A program made the translations under genes and the position numbers. From Liolophura sinensis (Eukaryota > Mollusca > Polyplacophora > Chitonida > Chitonidae), in the NCBI RefSeq assembly GCF_032854445.1, contig NC_088304.1, positions 19,851,704 through 19,915,703 of the forward strand: 64,000 bases of DNA. The letters are read 5' to 3'. The notes under the pieces are model-generated. The model was not told the DNA's origin. It did no database searches and saw only the letters and a program-made list of their open reading frames with translations. Shown in pieces: positions 43,696-56,300 of the stretch (position 1 is its first letter; every line of letters begins with the position of its first letter).

Positions 43696-43958
43696 GAATT
43701 TATTTATTTATTTATTTGATTGGTGTTTTACGCCGTACTCAATATTTCACTTATACGACGGCGGCCATCATTCTGGGGTGAGAAAACCGAGCACAGGCCG
43801 GGGGAAACCCATGACTATCCGCAGGTTGCTGACAGACCTTCCCACGTATGGCCGGAGAGGAAGCCAGCATGAGCTGGACTTGAACTCACAGCGTCCACAT
43901 TGGTGAGAGGCTCCTGGGTCATTATGCTGGGCTAGCGCGCTAACCACGGAGGCCCCCC
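43696..43958 (-). repeat. SINE family A, near full length
   Basis: Inverted tail (TTTATT)n, TTGGTGTTTTACGCCGTACT, core, GAGCTGGACTTGAACTCACA, and head CTAACCACGGAGGCCCC. Confidence 0.88.
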
Positions 43959-44398
43959 ACAGAGTATGGAACTGCAAACCATTGATAGCATTTGATACTA
44001 TATATATATATATAGTACTATGAAGACACAGGGATTTTCTTTGTTAATAATATCAGCTTTTGTATCTGCATATTTATCTCAGTACTTGGAGTGTTTTTGA
44101 TAAATGTGTTTTTTGAATATGTCACAAAATATGTGCACACAGCATATTGGTAAAACAATCAAACTTGCAAGATAAAAAGCTTATACAGGCACTTATTGAT
44201 GGAGAGGTTTGCCTAGTTTTTGTTTATATGTGCTTTACATTTAAAACATTTTTGTCACAGGTGGGTGGGAGGCTTGGAGGGGAGGTGAGCTAACACTGTC
44301 ATCTTTTCCATCAGTACAGCAGCCTATTTTGACATTTTGTGTATGTATTCATCGCCATGTTATTATCCCCTGTTTCAGTGTGTTGAGAAGGGACAGCC

Positions 44399-47300
44399 AT
44401 GTCTGACGATTCCTCGTCTTCGTCAGCCTCTGAGGGCCAAGATGGAATCGTTCGTCGCAACTTGTCTGAAACTGTTCTCAACGAGGAGTCACTTGGAAAC
44501 AAATTTGACCCCTATAAGACCTTAGAGAGGTCACAGTCCGACGCCTCATTGGTCAAGGACTGTAGCGAAGTTCGCTTCATGCTTAATGAAGGCGTGCAAA
44601 GCCAAAAGAGCACACACCATGCACGTGTGCATCATGAGAGTCACATCAAGAGAGTCTCAGAATCCTCCAAGGTTTATTATGACCTGTCCAAGGCCAGTGG
44701 TGAAGAGGATCCAGAGGCTGGGCTTAAAATACGCCGAGAAAACATGGCCCAAGGATCGGCCTCTGGGGTTAAGTTTTCATTAGAGACAATTCCGCAGAAG
44801 GAGGAGTTAAAAATAAAAAGCTCTCACCGCAGTTTATCCAGTGATAGTAATGATTCCTGTAGCGGAAGCACAGAAAACTTGGGTGGGGCATCAAAAGTGT
44901 CGTCTCAGGAGAAGTGTCAGAAAACGTACTACACTGCTGCTGTGACGTACTCCCATGGTGGACACAGTTCTGTCCTTGAGCAACAGGCGCAGAAAAAACG
45001 CAGCAATTTCAAAGCGCTGATGCAGTCCTCTTCTGCTGTGATGAGGCAAAAAGTGACAGTGTTGGTTAAAACGACAGACTCTAAGACACAGCAAGAAGCA
45101 ATGAAAGAGATGCTGAACCTGATAGAAAATGCTTGGGCGACGCCTGTGTGCGGGCGCGACCTGGCATATGGCCTAAGTGATGTGATTCGCACTGAAGGCG
45201 GGCTGGACATTATCATAAAGAACTGTTCCATGACTAGCGAAAAGGATGAGTGCCGAGATCGTGATCTCTTGAAAATGTCGGCGTTTCTCCTCGATCAGAT
45301 TATGACGACAGAGAATCGACACCATGTGGTGCAGGTAGGCTTAAAGGGAGTGGTCACCATGGCAGTGCACTTTAAACAGGACACTGAGATGGCTCAGGCG
45401 CTCACTGGAATACTGGAGAGCCTGTTTAAACATTCACGAGAGGCGTGTCGTGATGTTTTGCGTCTGGGTGGCTTGGATGTGATCTTATACTGGTGCAGGA
45501 CGTCCGACTGCACCACGCTGCGACACTGCGCCATTTCGCTGGCTAACTTAGCCATCTACAGCGGCAGGGAAAACCAGCTAGAGATGATCGAACAGAACGT
45601 ACCGGATTGGTTATTTCCCTTGGCCTTCTCAGAAGACGACAGTGTGAGATATTATGCCTGTTTGGCGATTGCGACTCTGGTGACAAACAAAGAGATCGAG
45701 GCAGAAGTGCTAAAGTCAGGAACCATGGAACTGGTTCTGCCCTTCATTTCGTCTCACAAACCTTCTGAGTTCGCGAACTATGACAGCTCCCATGTGCACG
45801 GACGCTCCAAATCCTGGCTACGCAGACTGGTACCAGTGCTGTCCAGCAAGAGGGAGGAAGCTCAGTCGTTGGCTGCTTTCCACTTTGCTATGGAGGCTGG
45901 AATCAAGGCTAACCAGAATAAAACAGATGTGAGTAAAGATATATCACAAGGAAGTATTCACGGCTTTACATACATATATTTTGAAACCAGTAACAGGTAC
46001 ATGGTATGGATGTCCAAATTTTTGTCTCTGGAATAAGCAAGCAATTTCCTTTTATTTTGTATTCCTTACTTTCTCTTTCCTCATTTGTGTATTTTCTCCT
46101 TTGTATACACAATAAAGACAGTTCAGATACTTGGGCCAAACACTGTCCGAAAGACTGACAGTTTGGTTGTGCCTTAAAAAAAGCACAGCGTATACTTTTA
46201 CATGAAGATGTATTGGAAATACATTACCTTTTGGAATCTGTTGGGAATTACCTGTTGGTACTGGGCCTGTACAGGACCTGTACAAACAAGCACAGATACA
46301 CATATAAAAACAAAACAGTCCAGGGCTGATCCACAGTACATGTATATTTGCTTATACATGTACAGATGTGGTGAAACTGATATCTTGGCAAATCAAATGG
46401 GTGCCCAAACTATTCAGCTGGAGAAAGCCCTGATTGTTTGATCAGGGCAGGATTTGTTTTGAGAGCTTCATGAAAGCGTAGCAACAGCGGCTTTAGGATT
46501 CCAAGCACAGCACTGATTGCCAGTGTTGAATGTCTGTGCAAGTAACATGTGTAATATATACATGTCCACAAGTACTTTTAATCACACATCAGGCAATTTA
46601 CATGCATTTTAATGGATTTAAAGATGCATGTTCATGCACATTTTGTTGTGACCAGGGCAGTCAGTGGACACATACACTCATAGTGCAAAATAATTCAAAC
46701 CAATCTCACATGTAACTTCTCATTTTGGTTTCAAATGTCACGAGTATGGGAAAGATAGAGAAGCTCTGGGTGGAAGGTTTCAAAAAATAAGGGTAGACTG
46801 GAATTTTAGACTTCATACATCACTTCGACACCAATGAAGTAATGAAAGAGTTCCAGTGTCATTTGTAGAACAGGATTGTCACATCGCAGAGGACAGCATT
46901 TTCATAACATGCAAACCATTTATTACATGTACATGTGCTTGTATGTAAATGCGTGTGCATGCACATCCAGTTTATGTGTATGTACCATGGTTAAAAAATC
47001 TTTCTGTTATTCAGATTATTATATTGTGATATCAAGTTTGAAGTACAAATTCTGGATCAAAACATTGCACCTCTGCAGCCATAGAAATTCTAAACTTTGT
47101 TTCCCGATTTACATGCATGTGCCACAATAGATAATGTAAACATCTAATTTAGCTTCCACCAAATGCAGTTATATGCACAGCTTGACATTTTGATGGTGGA
47201 CATGGGTATACATAAACCTGTCAATCATGAAGTAGTGAATCATAAACATTGATGCTGCACAAACTACAGCGCACGCACAATTGTTCAGTTTGTAGGCTAC

Positions 47301-50300
47301 TGCGGAAATGGGATACTCTGTGATGAAGGTTTGGTTGGACATTTGTGTTGCACAAGAGAGTGTTGTACATCTGTACACTGTACACAGCCAACATGTACAC
47401 GTACTGAGTAGATACATGTACATGTATGTGTACATATTGGACACATACAGTACACATGCAGTACATGTACAGGTACGTGTACATGTGAAGTGTATTTGAA
47501 CAGTGTAGCAATTAGTCTGAAGTAACATTCATGGAGTATACATGTACAGGTATATATTTTAAATTCTTTGGAGGTGCATCTACATGTTGGATATACAGTG
47601 TGTACAAATATACATGTATATACCCGTATATGTACATGTATGTATGTACAGTATAATGTATATTGTATTCCTGTACGTGTACATGTATGTACAGTATAAT
47701 GTATATTGTATTCCTGTACATGTACATGTATGTACAGTATAATGTATATTGTATTCCTGTACATGGTCATGTATGTATGTACAGTATAATGTATATTGTA
47801 TTCCTGTACATGTACATGTATGTACAGTATAATGTATATTGTATTCCGGTACATGGTCATGTACATGTATGTACAGTAAAATATATATTGTATTCCTGTA
47901 CATGTACATGTATGTACAGTATAATGTATATTGTATTCCTGTACATGGTCATGTATGTATGTACAGTATAATGTGTATTGTATTCCTGTACATGTATGTA
48001 CAGTTTAATGTATATTGTATTCCTGTACATGTACATGTATGTACAGTATAATGTGTATTGTATTCCTGTACATGTATGTATGTACAGTATAATGTATATT
48101 GTATTCCTGTACATGGTCATGTATGTATGTACAGTATAATGTATATTGTATTCCTGTACATGTACATGTATGTACAGTATAATGTATATTGTATTCCTGT
48201 ACATGGTCATGTATGTATGTACAGTATAATGTATATTGTATTCCTGTACATGGTCATGTATGTATGTACAGTATAATGTATATTGTATTCCTGTACATGG
48301 TCATGTATGTATGTACAGTATAATGTGTATTGTATTCCTGTACATGAACATGTATGTACGGTATAATGTATATTGTATTCCTGTACATGTACATGTATGT
48401 ACGGTATAATGTATATTGTATTCCTGTACTTGTATGTACAGTATAATGTGTATTGTATTCCTGTACATGTACATGTATGTACAGTATAATATATATTGTA
48501 TTCCTGTACTTGTTCATGTACGTGTGTATAAACCATTTTGTCTAGCCCAGGTGTGCAATGTTTGATGACATCCTGTAGCTGATTCTGAATGACTGTTAGA
48601 CTAACATTCATGTTTGATAATTACAGCACTGAAAGCTCACATGTATACATGTCAACATGTATTTTAAAAACCACTTGCTTGAACTGTTTTTGCAGATATT
48701 TTATGATATAGGAGCAATAGAACCATTGAAGAAGTTGGCCAGCAGTCCTAATGAAACTGCGTCCAAGCTGGCAGCGGAGGCTCTTCAGATTATCGGGGAG
48801 CGAGTGCCCCATCAGCTGAAGCAGCAGGTGCCCGTGTGGACAGTGGATGATGTGGTCTATTGGGTATCCCAGGTGGGTACATGTACATTCAGTGATGTAT
48901 CTGTGATGTATGGGGTGGGGGGGAGCAGAGGTGGGCGAGGGAGCAGGGTGGTTGGGGGGGCAGAGGTGGGGGGGGGTGACGTGGTGTGTTGTGGGTAGAC
49001 CCTGGAAGCCCTTTTCACAAAATGTCCTTAGCATTTTTTTCATAACTTTCCATTCAAAATCACATATAGATGTTGTACAAATTAAGAGCACAACATTTAC
49101 GTGTACAAAGAAAGTTATGAGAAAAAATCATTAAAATCATCATTAAAAAAAAGGTAAGTCAACCCTATCAGAAAAAATCAAGTTCTTTCTGTGGGGATTT
49201 CTTTTATTTTTTTAGGAGGGTTGTCAGGTTACCTGCAATGAACATGTTTTTAATGAAGGTCAGGTGGGAAGAAACGGTGGTTTCCATACTCCATACAGTG
49301 TCGCTCTCTACTTTTGCTTTACCAACATCACCAACAGCAAATTTTGGTACTAAAATCTTGAACAATGCCCAGGTCACTGGGGTCATGGTGATGAGGCAGG
49401 AAGTGAAGTCAGAAACCACTAAAACTCTGACTCAACCTCTGTTTCTAATATTACATTATATACATATATTTTCTTTATCTTAAGGATTCATAAGGTGATT
49501 CTAAAGGACACCTGAACCATATTTAAAGATGAATGCTTATTAAATAGTTCCGCGCGAGGAGACCAAGGAGGCTGAGCCTAAACAAGCCTACATGTTAAGG
49601 AGGCTGAGCCTAAACAAGCCGACATGTCAAGGAGGCTGAGCCTAAACAAGCCTACATGTCAAGGAGGCTGAGCCTAAACAAGCCTACATGTCAAGGAGGC
49701 TGAGCCTAAACAAGCCTACATGTGCCAAACAGGCCTCAAAGGTCAAGCTGTCTAATAGTGGCAGTGGTGTAAAGCAATCGTAGAGAGCTCCACATGCACT
49801 GTGAGGAGTATATGTAGTTTCACTGAGGATAACATAAAATTCTTGCTGGTCCACTTTGTACTGTGTAATTCTTCGTAACTTGGCCTATGTTTTCAGACAT
49901 TTGCAATATTGAGTGGGCATGGACCGTTGCTCTTGCTTTTCACCATTTTGAGAATTCATCTTTATATTGATCTGCGTTTCTGTTTATTGTTGATACATAT
50001 TGAAAAGACGCCGTATATGTGTATACATCCTATTCTTATCATTGCAAAATTAGGGAATGTGAAATTTTGCATTTGTGGCTGTTTGTCTCTTTCATATGGG
50101 CCCTTTTTGATGACAGTTCTTGGTAAGTGACTGGTACATGTATCATTTATTCATCTCCAGTATTTGTGAATGGGATTGCTTGTTTAGCCTGCCATGGAGC
50201 ACACAAGTCTGGCTGTTTGGCACTCGCTTCACTTGTTTAATATATTCATTTGCTCCCCCAGTATGTAGCCATGAATTTGCTGTTATTCAGTCTTCAGTGT

Positions 50301-53300
50301 CTACTTTCCCTTTTTGAAGACATGAATTTTCCTCCCCTGCAAGTATCTCTTTCCATAAAGTGTTGGAATGTTGGCAAGATTCAGAGATCTTGTCATATGA
50401 TATTTTAGACTGACAGATTGAATGCAAGCTTCATGCTTGTGGCAAATTTTACAATGAAGGTCAATAGTCCAAAGGATGTAAACGAGAAGAAAGATTGCAA
50501 AATAAGTTGAATGATAAATAAAATGTAATTATTGCATATGGATACCTACACTGAATGCAAAACTTCAAAGGGAAGATGAATACAATGTTCCATAATTTTT
50601 GAAGTGTAAACCTCTAATTTTGAATCTAATGGATGTGCACAGCATGGATAGGAACAGTTTCAAATACTAGTAAAACAAAGATAATCAGGTAATCAATTAT
50701 TTCTTCTGTGGCATTGATTTTTGCCACAGTGGATAAGTTTTAGGGAGATTTTTGTTATAATTAGGGTAGTGTGATACATGTATGTTTCTTGGAGAAGGTC
50801 AGAATGTTTAAAATATCCAAATTGTCAGCCTGATGACCACATCAGAATTTTGGCACAGAAGAAATCATCCAACCATAAAGTGTAAATTTATTAGTTTTCA
50901 GTTTTTTCACTGGGTAATTAAAAAGAAAAAAGAAAATCATCTAGTATGTCTATCCTAATGTGTGAATTTAGTACATGTAAGTTATAAAGAAAGAAATAGG
51001 GGAGATAACTATTCCCTGTTCCTGGTGTATTATTACATCAAAGGGAGGTAACTGTGAGGACTTCCCACCCTGAGGCGATGACCAGAAGAGGTATCAGTAT
51101 TAATAATAAGTTGAGACACAGGCACTGTTTTGCTTTTACAACGAAAAAATGTCCAATGTCACATTTCTCAAAGTGATAAGTGAATTACCAGTCAGCCTGA
51201 TCATTTTCACCCATAGTATCATAATACCTCCAAGACAATTCTGTTCAAAGACGTCATTCTGAGGTTGATTGACAAAATTACACTTATTGTGGAGCTCTTA
51301 CACTGAGCAATCCAACCAATGTATTTGTTTCTCCAAAGTCGACTTAAAATGTTTATAAATTACACTGAAAGTTTGCTCTTGCTTATGTGAAAAGGTTGAG
51401 GAATGTACCTTAACATAACAAACTAATTTGGGAACACCACGTGATTTTAGAGCAACCATTCAATCTGTCAAGTCAGCTAAATGCAGTGCTTGGATAAGAT
51501 CCTTTCTTGATTGTTCTTAGCAGAGAATGCAAGCAAGCTCTCACACCATGTACCAAGAAGTGTCCGGCTACATCTTACATGTGCTGTATGTTTTCATTTG
51601 CATCCCTCGTTTTCTTCAGTTTCATTGGCTGTTCTTTTCTCTGTATCTTTGTGTAGTCATACTCTGCTCATCATTAACAGGCTTCGTTTTCCTGCTTAAT
51701 TCTGGTTCCAAGTTCTGTTTAAATATGAATACAATGAATTCTATATTTGCATGAGTTTCTGTGCTGAGTTTGTATACATGTACAACTATATTGAAGTATA
51801 GTTATTAAACCACATGTTTCGTATGCTGGTACATGTGTCTAATTAGAATCAGATTATACGTGTAAAATGCTACCCTAACAACAAGATGTACATGTACAAA
51901 GTATACTGAGGATGAGTGAATTGATCTAGACTCACAGTGATCTCTTAATGGTGCAAGACACTTTGGGGCAGCCACATCACTGCGGACACAGTGATCTCTT
52001 AGTGGTGTAAGACACTTCAGGGCAGCCACATCACTGCCAACATGGTGATTTCTTAATGGTGTAAGACACTGCGGCACGGCCACACCACTGCCGACACAGT
52101 GATCTCTTAATGGTGTAAGACACTTCATGGCAGCCACACCACTGCCGACACAGTCATCTCTTAATGGTGTAAGACACTTCAGGGCAGCCACATCACTGCC
52201 AACATGGTGATTTCTGAATGGTGTAAGACACTTCAGGACAGCCACACCACTGCCGACACAGTCATCTCTTAATGGTGTAAGACACTTCAGGGCAGCCACA
52301 TCACTGCCAACATGGTGATTTCTTAATGGTGTAGGACACTGTGGCACAGCCACACCACTGCCGACACAGTGATCTCTTAATGGTGTAAGACACTTCAGGA
52401 CAGCCACACCACTGCCGACACAGTGATCTCTTAATGGTGTAAGACGCTTCAGGGCAGTCACATCACTGCCGACACAGTGATCTCTTAATGGTGTAGGACA
52501 CTTCAGGACAGCCACATCGCTGCCGACACAATGATCTCTTAATGGTGTAAGACACTTCAGGACAGCCACATCACTGCCGACACAGTGATCTCTTAATGGT
52601 GTAAGACATTTCAGGGCAGCCACATCATTGCTGACTCCTATATGTTATGTATGTTACAAGTGTTGCATGTGCGTAGCTGCAAGCGCCAGAGCATCACAAC
52701 TGCTCACATGATACCTTTAAGTTTGGGGCGTTCTCAGGTACCTGGCACATGAAGGTGGTTTTGTCCAGGCTCTCTGTAGTAAACCTGACAATTGTCACAT
52801 ATAGTATGAGTCCAAATTTCTTGTATATTACATTACACGTGAATACAATAAATAAATTAATATTGTTTTGTGCGGAAACTCAGGGCTGAAAGTATATACT
52901 TAATAGGTACATGTATGAATATATCAGGTTCAGGCTGTTAGTGTGGCAGATTTTACATATAATCGTGTGGTCTTAATTGGATAGCTTGTACCGGTGCATG
53001 TGTTTGAGTGGAACGTGTGTGTGTTGCAGGGAATTATTGTGTGACCTTATATAAGCTCTTGTCTTGCAGAATTTAACCAGTTGTCTGGCATTGTCAGTCT
53101 TATATATACATTTATTTATACATTTACATTAGCTGTAGCATGTGGATTATTGATGTCCTAGAAGAACGTGTACTGGAATAATATTCAAAGTGACACCAAC
53201 TGAGAAGAAAACCAAACAGCACATTAAAGATAATATTTTCTGAAATTGTTGATAAATTTACACACATGTAGTGGTTCTGGATGACTATTTTTGCTGGTGC

Positions 53301-56300
53301 CCGCATTATCATGGACAGCCCCCTCCAGGGCTAACATGTACTAATGACTTTCAGATTTTCTGCATAGAAGCAATATCCTGTTGACATGCTGCCGTTCAGT
53401 GTCTGTTTACAGGACACATTCTCTCCTGGCTGACTTTGCTTGCTTACCTCCCTTGCAATATTATCAGCAAATTATCCTATTAAGATTAGTTTGATTCATT
53501 TATTTGATTGGTTTATTTGTTCATTTATTTGATTGGTATTTTTTGCTGCACTGAAGAATATTTTCATAAATGACCGCGAAACTGGGCAGAAACTTGTGGA
53601 ATCCTGTGACCATCCGCAGGTTGCTGACAGACCTAATGTTAAAAATCCATGAAAGTGTGGAAAAAAGGAAAGAAGAACTGGCAGCAAACATGTAATAATT
53701 TTATAAATAAGTTCTGAATGTGAATGTTGTTTTTTTGTGAGTTATAGACATGGACATATTTTACAGTGCTGTATATGCGCACATGATAAATGTGTAGGGT
53801 GAATCTGTTTGGCTCAGTTCTGTCTGTCTGTTGACAGCTCTGATTGATTTGAATCTAAATGCACACTTAATACAACCACATACAGATATAGTACTTACAG
53901 TCCCACCATGTGATCAGTCTGATATTCTGCTGCCATTGTAGAGCTCACCAACTTTCCACAAAGGTACATGTATCTCACATAAAATCCAAAAAACGTACCT
54001 TTTTATTTTACGATGTTGCATCACTGAAATATTGCAGTTGAAAACCACGCACTGTGAGAAAATGTGAGGCACCGTGAGGCACCACCATGTTATCAAGTAA
54101 AGAGCTCACTTGTTTCTGTTGAGGTCATTAAAAGATTTGCTTTCCCTTAAACAGGTCTGGTGAACCCCATTATAAAGAGTGGCTTTGTTGCAAGATGACT
54201 GTCACTGTTTTGACATGGTGCAGCATTTTTGTGGCCACCATTGTACATGTGTAGCATTTTTAAACACATGTACAAGTAATGTGTCAATCTACATTTATAA
54301 TAAGGTAAAGCAGCAAGCGAGTAAATAAACTGAAACATCTGTGTTGTTACTTGAAGGTTGGGTTTGAGGAGTTCGCAGACGAGTTCCAGGACTGCCACGT
54401 TGATGGTGACCTTCTCCTCCTGATGACAGACATGGATCTCAAGGACAGTGTTGGAATGGTCAAAAGTATCACCAGGAAACGGTAAGGCTTAGTCATAAAC
54501 GGCCTCGGAGCTACCAGTTCTCTTACCAAGGATGCAATGGGGTTTTTTTTGTTTTTTTTTCCTTCTCAGCCCTTAGGGTTAAGGAGTATTGTCATGGCCC
54601 TGATCGTCTGTCTGGTTGTCTGTCCATCTGTTTAAATTTTTGTTGTAGGGACAATGATTTTAACTAAGAAAAGTGTTAAATTTTATGTAAAATATAAGTA
54701 TTTCTTGAAAAGTAAATTAATTTCAAGATGCAAAGTAAGGAAATGATGCTAACGGGTAAAATTCCATGTAATTCATTCTTATTTTCATCATTATGCCTTC
54801 ATGTTATTTGGAAGTCTTTTTGAAGGAGACGAGTCCATGTATACTTTAGGTCAATGGAGTAGCATTTAATACCAATATACAATACTCTAGTGTGTATCAT
54901 ATGGATTGAAATGAAAATGTCACCTGTATACTGTATAAATTTCAATAGTTTGAGAAAATTTATATTTTACATATATTTACATTTAATATTTATGGATAAA
55001 ACATTGTTTTACAAAAGAAAATTTATCTCATTTTCAGATTTCTACGGGAACTTATGGATTTAAAAATTACAGCCAGCTACGCATCATGTGATCAAACAAA
55101 GCTTGATGATTGGTTGATCAGTGTAGATAAAGAGTTTTCCATCTACACGTATCAGATGCTACAGAGTGGTGTAGATCGGGATCATTTACGCTGGCTTACA
55201 GATGAGAATCTCCGGGAAGACTGTCAAATCAAGAACGGAATCCACCGCAGAAAAATCATGGACAGTATTCGGGGTGAGAATCTGGGGAGAAAATATAGCA
55301 TAAAAACTGACCCTCTGTTTGTCAATTGTTCTGTACAAGTGCTTCAGTGAGGCAGGCCGAGCTTTATCAAGGGAGGTAATTCTAAGAATATATTACTTTG
55401 GAATCATGCGTGATCATTGAGGAGTATAGTCCCTTGGATGCGTGTTTGATGGCAATTCTTCACTTTGAAGTGAGAATTTCCTTGTAAACTTTGTTTATGG
55501 TATCATGAATTACATGATCTGTGTAATCTTTTTATGTATGAAACTTTTCTTCAGTTTGAAACATTTTCACGGTGTAATATATAAATATAGGGAGAAACTT
55601 ACTGGTTCTTAGTTTGTTTAGAGTGCCTGTTTAAAACCATCTGCCAATAATACACATGCTAACGTTGACAGCTTATGGTAATATATTTATATTATATACA
55701 CTGTCGTTGTGTGAATGGGTGTGCTTTGGAGAGTGTTTGCACAGAAAGTTCACTTCTCACTAATTCTATCTAGGTCTAACATCACCAGTTTTCCCCAGTT
55801 ACTCCTGTGACCCAGAAGGGGAGAGCACCATCCAGAAATGTATAGACGTCTTCATCAGCTACAGACGCTCCAATGGGTCTCAGCTAGCCAGGTATTGTGT
55901 GAAACTCAGTTATCCGTGTGTACATGTATGGGCTCCTGAGGTGCATGCGCTAGTTTGTGCGCTGTAACTCTACCTAACAGGTTGATATATAAGCTGTATC
56001 TACCTCCTGGCCGGGGGAATTTTATTTTAGTCTAGTCGCAGAAGTAACCTTTTTGACTTTGGTACAAAAAATCTGCCTGGTTCAGTTTGTTAATCTGAGG
56101 TTGACTTTGAAACCCAGTTAGATGTTGAATGTGTAATGATTGTTTCTAATTGGCCTTTGGTTTCTGTGTAATAACCACAGCAAAAAATATTGTTTGTCCC
56201 TTGCTTATAAATTCAGCCATAATTTCAAAACAAGGTGTCTAATTTCCAGCTTTTCACATGCAATAACTTCTCCAAACAATATGGTCCACTGTTGATAAAT

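Larger units (their letters stand above)
38103..44378. other. Gap upstream of the SARM1 coding start
   Basis: No coding exon was recognised. The first SARM1 coding exon is preceded by an acceptor (CCCTGTTTCAG at 44368-44378), so at least one untranslated SARM1 exon should lie here. A candidate ends at the donor CGCTG/GTGAGT at 38405/38406. Repeats: SINE fragments, a (TA)n tract, two minisatellites and repeat R copy 2. Sequence between 40400 and 43200 is rich in the palindrome TACATGTA. Confidence 0.5.

Noticed and set aside
44891-45231. Antisense ORFs over the first SARM1 coding exon
   Set aside because: Shadows of the strong sense coding frame.
47297-48611. Tyr/His/Val-rich ORFs of 70-189 codons on both strands
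   Set aside because: They are products of the 43-bp minisatellite and TACATG runs in a SARM1 intron, with no conserved domain.
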